From: Actinomycetota bacterium
GTDB lineage: Bacteria > Actinomycetota > Thermoleophilia > Miltoncostaeales > Miltoncostaeaceae
Direction of reading: 5' to 3'
NCBI GenBank assembly: GCA_005788075.1
Contig: SXZC01000239.1
Coordinates: 1 to 16,347 of the forward strand
Length of the DNA: 16,347 nt
Shown: one piece after another, positions 13,101 through 16,347 of the stretch
How positions within the stretch are numbered: the stretch's first letter is position 1
Layout: each line of letters begins with the position of its first letter
Notes under the pieces: model-generated
Databases searched by the model: none
Told to the model about the DNA's origin: nothing
The model's input: the letters and a program-made list of their open reading frames with translations, nothing else
Made by a program: the position numbers and the translations under genes

Positions 13101-14807
13101 ACCGTGGGCTCCGACCTCATCAGCCCGTCGAACAACCACGACCTCTACTCCATCGAGGACCTCGCCCAGCTCATCGACGAGCTCAAGACGGCAAACCCGT
13201 ACGCGAAGGTCATCGTGAAGGTCCCCGTGGTGCCCGGCGTCGGAACGATCGCCGTGGGCATCGCGAAGGCCGGCGCCGACGTGCTCACGCTGTCGGGCTT
13301 CGACGGCGGCACCGGCGCCGCCCGCCTGCACGCGCTGCGCCGCGCCGGCCTGCCCTGCGAGCTCGGCACGGTGCTCGCCCACCACGCCCTTGTGGAGGCC
13401 GGCATCCGCGACCGCGTGGAGATCTGGGCCGATGGTGGCCTGCGCACCGCGGCCGACGCCATCAAGCTCATCTGCCTCGGCGCCAACCGCCTGGGCTACG
13501 GCACGGCCGCGATGGTGGCCATCGGTTGCACCATCTGCCGCGGATGCCAGCTCGACACCTGCCACGTGGGCATCGCCACGCAGCTGGACGAGGAGGAGGC
13601 CGAGCATCGCGGCCTCAAGCGCTTCGTGCCCCGCGAGTACGAGCCCGCCGTGGAGGCCCTCATGCGCTACTTCACCGAGATGGGCGAGGCGCTTCGCCGC
13701 ATCGCCGGCGAGATGGGCGTGGACAACGTGCAGGACCTCGTCGGGCAGGCCGACCGCCTCGCGCAGATCACGCACCACTCCGAGATGGACCTCGACGGCC
13801 TCCTCACCCCCACGCGCGACCGGGTCATCGGAGCGCACGGGGAGGGCGAGCGCTACTTCCGCCCGTTCACCCCGCCGCCGCCCCACCGCACGCCCGACGC
13901 CGCGCAGGAGGCCCTCGAGGCCGCCACGGTGCTGGCCGTCGAGGAGAGCGAGCTCACCGCCCGCGACCGCAACCTGGGCACCGACCTCGCGGGCGTCATC
14001 GCCCGCGCCCGCACGGGGCTTCACACGCCCGTGGAGCTCAGCGCCCAGGTGGCGCGGACGGCACCCGAGGGACACGCCGGCATGCTGGTGGACCTCCAGT
14101 TCACCGACGGCGCAGCCACGGGATCCGGACTCGCCGCATTCAACGTCGAGGGCGTGCGCATCCGGGTGTCCGGCGGCGCGCAGGATGGCGTGGGCAAGTG
14201 CTCCCTCGGGGGCGAGGTGCAGGTGCTGAAGGCCCTCACCGACTCCGGCGAGTGGGTGGGCGGCCACGTGGGCAAGTCGTTTGCCTACGGCGCCCAGCGC
14301 GGCCTGTTCCTCATCCAGGGTGACGCCGATGCCCGCGCGGGCATCCGCCTCTCCGGCGCCGACATGGTGCTGGGCGGCCAGCCGGACGGGCCCATCGACG
14401 ATCGCATCGGCGCGCTCGGCGCGCGGGCCAACTGCAAGGGCTTCGCGTTCGAGTACATGACCGGCGGACGCGCCGTGGTGCTGGGCGATCCCGGCCCGTG
14501 GCTCTGCTCGGGCATGACCGGGGGCGTGGTGTACGTGCGCCAGGAGGACGACTGGAACCTCGACGAGGCCGCCGTGCGCCGTCGCCTGTCGAAGGCCGCC
14601 AAGGTGAGCCTCGTGGCGATCGAGCCGGAGTCGGAGGACGCCCAGAACGTCACGGAGCTCCTCACCGCCTACTGCGCGGCGCTCGCGGCGTCGGGCCAGG
14701 ACGCCGAGTCCGCGCGCATCTCGGAGCTCGCGGAGTCGCCGGGGGACCACTTCATCGCGATCCACCCGGTCACCCAGCAGGCCGACCCGAACCTCTCCAC
14801 CGAATAG
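10185..14807 (+). CDS. gltB: glutamate synthase large subunit
   Basis: A 1540-residue glutamate synthase large subunit, which makes glutamate from glutamine and 2-oxoglutarate through an internal ammonia channel. The start is a TTG at 10185, with GAGAGG six bases upstream. The N-terminal segment would be cleaved to expose the nucleophile Cys25 (in KEHDACALAAF). The amidotransferase domain contains HNRYSTNTYP with R224, and HNGEIN at 244-249. The central domain follows at roughly 480-800. The FMN-binding synthase domain at about 850-1200 shows MSFGSQGE, MNGEGGE and SGFDGGTGAA. Three Cys at 1115, 1121 and 1126 match the 3Fe-4S cluster spacing, with an extra Cys at 1118. The C-terminal GXGXG helix domain lies from about 1290. 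No gltD follows, so the reductant partner must be elsewhere. The open frame extends far upstream only because GC-rich DNA has few stops. Confidence 0.95.
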   Translation: MTTTPAPFATTPPPGLPELKEHDACALAAFATRDGKPSRDIIDRALLGLDMMVHRAGSVDGEGDGSGLQVDLPRPLWAARLEAEGLDPATADDPRFVVAHVFFEGAAEADDELPRLIDIARLHGFEVLISREGEIDRSALGPRAAENPPVFWQLALLAGDAATASRDCYRAMVAIEQDLTCHVASFSANDCVYKVLGQPMVLPGFYPELADPAFGSSRVIAHNRYSTNTYPTFSRVQPFAILGHNGEINTIAQLREQCRQLGLPITRDGSDSQDLNRLLEGLIFEKGLSLIEAVEFAFPPILGEVHRLPTELQDLYVHYREAWGPYAQGPVALAARAYDEMVFSVDALGLRPLWWVETADIYVASSEPGIVPVHELTADPRPLAPGEKIALISGDDGVPRVLSYPEVQREVHVRASARGGLPHAEARARLAGGLEPVGDGADLAPAGDAGPDVPLADLLASAGWIDGDKQQVQFHADRGAEPIGSLGWDGPLGPLSPVALPVSDYLQETVAVVTNPAIDREREVEHFSTRVVLGRRPPIEGVEPSPPQRCELRMPIILGAMRPSVQVSLPELRRVAAGQGVAVMEDVVAAWGDRYARLPLYFPADGTTREHVDRLCQLAVDAVTAGAEIVVLEDRLATAQERVIDPHLAVAAVDKALREAHDAEGVALRRRVSVVLKAVGIRNVHDIMVAVGFGADALCPYAMVEQAVDGSPEPEAAAGRLLDGLQKGMEKVLSTLGIHEIRGYGRLVSAIGIAPEVLDRLGIPGFCASEGRGLDFARLDVLAEQGRQIRAGEESAGKVKLPRMYPKVWKALARVANSERGYDEFAETCQALEDEQPVALRHAIGIQLAPEGERLPADRVSSSVGGQDLPFVISSMSFGSQGETPFRAYAEAAYRADMLCMNGEGGEIRDMYGKYPKNRGVQIASGRFGVSSLLMNACEWIEIKIGQGAKLGEGGHLPGSKVTEAIAAARNATVGSDLISPSNNHDLYSIEDLAQLIDELKTANPYAKVIVKVPVVPGVGTIAVGIAKAGADVLTLSGFDGGTGAARLHALRRAGLPCELGTVLAHHALVEAGIRDRVEIWADGGLRTAADAIKLICLGANRLGYGTAAMVAIGCTICRGCQLDTCHVGIATQLDEEEAEHRGLKRFVPREYEPAVEALMRYFTEMGEALRRIAGEMGVDNVQDLVGQADRLAQITHHSEMDLDGLLTPTRDRVIGAHGEGERYFRPFTPPPPHRTPDAAQEALEAATVLAVEESELTARDRNLGTDLAGVIARARTGLHTPVELSAQVARTAPEGHAGMLVDLQFTDGAATGSGLAAFNVEGVRIRVSGGAQDGVGKCSLGGEVQVLKALTDSGEWVGGHVGKSFAYGAQRGLFLIQGDADARAGIRLSGADMVLGGQPDGPIDDRIGALGARANCKGFAFEYMTGGRAVVLGDPGPWLCSGMTGGVVYVRQEDDWNLDEAAVRRRLSKAAKVSLVAIEPESEDAQNVTELLTAYCAALAASGQDAESARISELAESPGDHFIAIHPVTQQADPNLSTE

Positions 14808-14826
14808 CCGCACGGCCGCGGGGTAG

Positions 14827-14994
14827 GTTTCCGGGCAGGCCACGGACGACGCCGGCCGGGTGCAGGGATACCCGGGGCTCTACGTGATGGACGGCGCGCT
14901 CATCAACGGCAACGTCGGCGTCAATCCATTCCTGACCATCACCGCCCGCGCCGAGCGCAACATGGCGCGGGTCATCGCGGAGGACTTCCGATGA
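14827..14994 (+). pseudogene. C-terminal remnant of a cholesterol-oxidase-like GMC flavoenzyme
   Basis: Between gltB and the BMP gene the frame ending at the TGA of 14992-14994 reads ATDDAGRVQGYPGLYVMDG followed by ALINGNVGVNPFLTITARAE and RNMARVI. This is the very C-terminal segment of GMC oxidoreductases such as cholesterol oxidase, including the catalytic Asn in GVNP and the FAD-binding strand. Similarity can be followed back to about 14818. There an in-frame TAG at 14824 takes the place where the enzyme would have the Cys of its HPLGGC motif, and the gltB gene lies directly before it. About nine tenths of the enzyme, including the flavin-binding N-terminus and the active-site His, is missing. 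Its TGA overlaps the ATG of the next gene (ATGA), a vestige of an operon. GTG at 14860 or ATG at 14887 could still start a short peptide. A sequencing or assembly deletion is the alternative. Confidence 0.75.
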
Positions 14995-15974
14995 GCGCAC
15001 GCACGATCTCGGCAGGGTTGGCCATGGCCGCGGCGGCTATCGCCGTGGTCGCGCCCGGGGCGGTGGCGAACATCGTCACCCCGATCCCCGTCACGCTCGT
15101 ATTCGACGGCCCCACCGATGCCGGCTTCGAGGCCCTGGCGATCAAGGGCGCAAAGGCAGCCCAGCGCACGGGCAGCGCCACCTATCGCGTCGCGCGCCCA
15201 TCCACCGAGGGGCCGGACCCCGCCTTGCTCGACCAGGCCGTCGCCGAGGGCAGCACGCTGGTCATCGCAGTGGGCTTCCAGTGGGCCGACTACGTCGTGG
15301 CGGCAGCGAAGCGTCACCCCGGCACCGACTTCGCCATCGTCGACGGCTCGGCGTCCATCGCCGGCAGCGCCGCCCTGCCGAACGTGCGCGGCATCCTGTT
15401 CCGCGAGGGCCAGGCCGGGCGCCTGGCCGGCTACCTCGCGGCGCTCACGGCGAAGAGCGCCGGCAGGGCGCCGGTGCTGGCCGCGGTGGGCGGGATGAAC
15501 ATCCCGCCGGTGCAGCGCTACATCGCGGGCTTCCGCTCGGGAGCCCGGGCCGCCGACCCCGGGGCGCGGGTGATCGTGCGCTACTCGGGGTCGTTCCTGC
15601 AGGGCGTGGGCTGCGACCGCATCGCGCGGCGCATGGTGGAGCAGGGCGCATACACGGTGTTCTCGGTGGCGGGAGCCTGCGGAGATGAGGCCATGCGTGC
15701 CAGCGGGGGGGCGGGGCGCACCGCCATCGGCGTGGACGTCGACCAGTCCGCGATGGGCCGCTACGTGCTCACCAGCGCGATCAAGCGCCTCGACACCGCC
15801 GTCACGGACACCATCCTCGATCGCGCCGCCGGACGCTTCACCGGCGGGGATGTCCGCTACGGGCTGGCGCAGGATGGCGTGGGCCTGGGCCGCATCTCAC
15901 CGGATGTCCCCGCCGCCGTACGGGTGAAGGTGAAGCAGCTCGCCCGGCGCATGGGCGCACCGGCCCACGGGTAA
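14991..15974 (+). CDS. BMP-family (PnrA-like) periplasmic substrate-binding protein
   Basis: A 327-residue exported protein of the BMP/PnrA family, the binding proteins of ABC uptake systems for nucleosides and related ligands. Residues 1-27 form a signal peptide (Ala/Val-rich core). There is no lipobox cysteine, so unlike many relatives it would be released and not lipid-anchored. Family features are VGGMNIPPVQRYIAGFRSG at 167-184 and IGVDVDQ at 246-252, with a two-lobed pattern of strands and helices throughout. C208 and C230 might form a disulfide in the export compartment. The ATG overlaps the stop of the GMC remnant before it, with no strong ribosome binding site, so translation may depend on that upstream frame. 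No permease or ATPase gene is visible, and the ligand is unknown. The original operon with a sterol-type oxidase would suggest a hydrophobic ligand, but this is weak inference. Confidence 0.85.
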   Translation: MSARTISAGLAMAAAAIAVVAPGAVANIVTPIPVTLVFDGPTDAGFEALAIKGAKAAQRTGSATYRVARPSTEGPDPALLDQAVAEGSTLVIAVGFQWADYVVAAAKRHPGTDFAIVDGSASIAGSAALPNVRGILFREGQAGRLAGYLAALTAKSAGRAPVLAAVGGMNIPPVQRYIAGFRSGARAADPGARVIVRYSGSFLQGVGCDRIARRMVEQGAYTVFSVAGACGDEAMRASGGAGRTAIGVDVDQSAMGRYVLTSAIKRLDTAVTDTILDRAAGRFTGGDVRYGLAQDGVGLGRISPDVPAAVRVKVKQLARRMGAPAHG

Positions 15975-15977
15975 TCC

Positions 15978-15999
15978 GCCTCACAAAGTGACCTGAGGC
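15978..15999. repeat. inverted repeat downstream of the BMP gene
   Basis: GCCTCA at 15978-15983 and TGAGGC at 15994-15999 are perfect 6-base arms around a 10-base loop that itself contains the tail of a small TCAC/GTGA pair. It starts three bases after the BMP stop codon. It could be a weak terminator or a regulator site before egtB. No T-run follows. Confidence 0.35.
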
Positions 16000-16013
16000 A
16001 CGGCCACACCATG

Positions 16014-16031
16014 CAGGCCCCGGGGGGCCTG
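16014..16031. repeat. strong GC hairpin just before egtB
   Basis: CAGGCCC at 16014-16020 and GGGCCTG at 16025-16031 form a perfect 7-base stem with a four-base loop, 17 bases before the egtB ATG. It might terminate transcription of the BMP gene or act in the egtB leader. No T-run follows the stem. The ribosome binding region (AAGGTGG at 16038-16044) lies after the hairpin and stays free. Confidence 0.4.
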
Positions 16032-16048
16032 TCGGGCAAGGTGGGGGC

Positions 16049-16347
16049 ATGAGCACCGCGGACCTCCTGACCGCGCGCCTCGAGCAGGTGCGCGACCGGA
16101 CCCTCGACCTGGTCGCCCCCCTCGATGAGGAGTGGGTGGGCAGGACCCCCGATCCCATCATGAGCCCGCCCGCATGGGACCTCGCGCACATCGCGGCGTA
16201 CGAGGAGCTCTGGCTGGTGACGCGCCTCTCCGAGGCGCAGCCGATGCACCCCGACCTGCAGGCGACCTACGACGCCTTCGAGACGCCCCGGGCCGTGCGC
16301 GGGGAGATCCGCATCCTCGACGGCAGCGAATCGCGCGCCTACATGGA
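16049..16347 (+). CDS. egtB: EgtB-like ergothioneine biosynthesis enzyme, N-terminal part (cut by window edge)
   Basis: The first 99 codons of a protein resembling EgtB, the non-haem iron enzyme that joins hercynine and gamma-glutamylcysteine with oxygen to form the sulfoxide precursor of ergothioneine. The visible part is the DinB-like helical domain. MSPPAWDLAHIAAYEELWL at residues 38-56 matches the family, and His47 stands where the first iron-ligand histidine occurs. YDAFETPRAVRGEI near residue 76 is also typical. The catalytic FGE-sulfatase domain and remaining His ligands lie outside the window. The ATG at 16049 follows AAGGTGG at a short but usable spacing. Related enzymes of the SenA or OvoA type cannot be excluded from this fragment. 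Ergothioneine production would fit an actinobacterium. The gene is separated from the BMP gene by two inverted repeats, so it probably has its own promoter. Confidence 0.82.
   Translation, partial: MSTADLLTARLEQVRDRTLDLVAPLDEEWVGRTPDPIMSPPAWDLAHIAAYEELWLVTRLSEAQPMHPDLQATYDAFETPRAVRGEIRILDGSESRAYM

Noticed and set aside
12957..14843. A 628-codon minus-strand open frame opposite gltB
   Set aside because: It is antisense to gltB, whose domains and Cys cluster fix the true frame. The product has no recognisable motif and low-complexity composition.
1..16347. Mobile element, CRISPR array, toxin-antitoxin or defence system
   Set aside because: I looked for transposase motifs, regular repeats and paired small toxin-type genes. 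None was visible, and base use seems even across the window.

Overview
The window is very GC-rich, codes densely on both strands, and uses GTG and TTG starts freely. The gene content (DsbA-like protein paired with VKOR, an EgtB-type ergothioneine enzyme, a rhomboid with an N-terminal Cys/His zinc module, many apparently leaderless genes) suggests a high-GC actinobacterium, perhaps of the Thermoleophilia type. The phylum is inferred with moderate confidence and the class only weakly. I see no tRNA, rRNA, CRISPR array, insertion sequence or phage gene. No gene-free stretch exceeds about 180 bases.

Layout. Positions 1-2082 (minus strand) hold a shikimate-pathway operon, aroC-aroK-aroB, with aroB cut by the window edge. 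Positions 2128-3460 (minus) hold an AlkA-type DNA glycosylase whose start overlaps the end of a short prepilin peptidase. From the same short intergenic region rnhA (RNase HI) runs on the plus strand, followed by a disulfide-bond pair: a membrane-anchored DsbA-like thioredoxin-fold protein and a VKOR quinone reductase. The VKOR frame has no ATG, GTG or TTG in the right place and appears to start at CTG. A 61-residue membrane protein converges on VKOR and shares its CTAG stop region. Divergent from it is a secreted two-domain cell-wall protein with a glucosaminidase/lysozyme-like domain and a metal-ligand-free M23-like domain. Next come a quinone-oxidoreductase-like enzyme, a four-helix membrane protein and an M42 aminopeptidase, probably one operon. 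A rhomboid protease converges on the M42 gene across a perfect hairpin. Positions 10185-14807 hold gltB, the glutamate synthase large subunit, with no gltD beside it. After gltB lies the C-terminal stub of a cholesterol-oxidase-like GMC flavoenzyme, whose stop overlaps the start of a BMP-family substrate-binding protein. The window ends in the first 99 codons of an egtB-like gene.

Together these are mostly housekeeping and envelope genes: aromatic amino acid synthesis, nitrogen assimilation, oxidative protein folding and membrane proteolysis. The most unusual points are the recurrent TAnnnT box 6 to 9 bases before the start codon of six genes (leaderless transcription), the probable CTG start of VKOR, the GMC remnant fused into the leader of the BMP gene, the degenerate peptidase domain in the cell-wall protein, and paired palindromes at the quinone oxidoreductase promoter. 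I did not find a clearly new multi-gene system.
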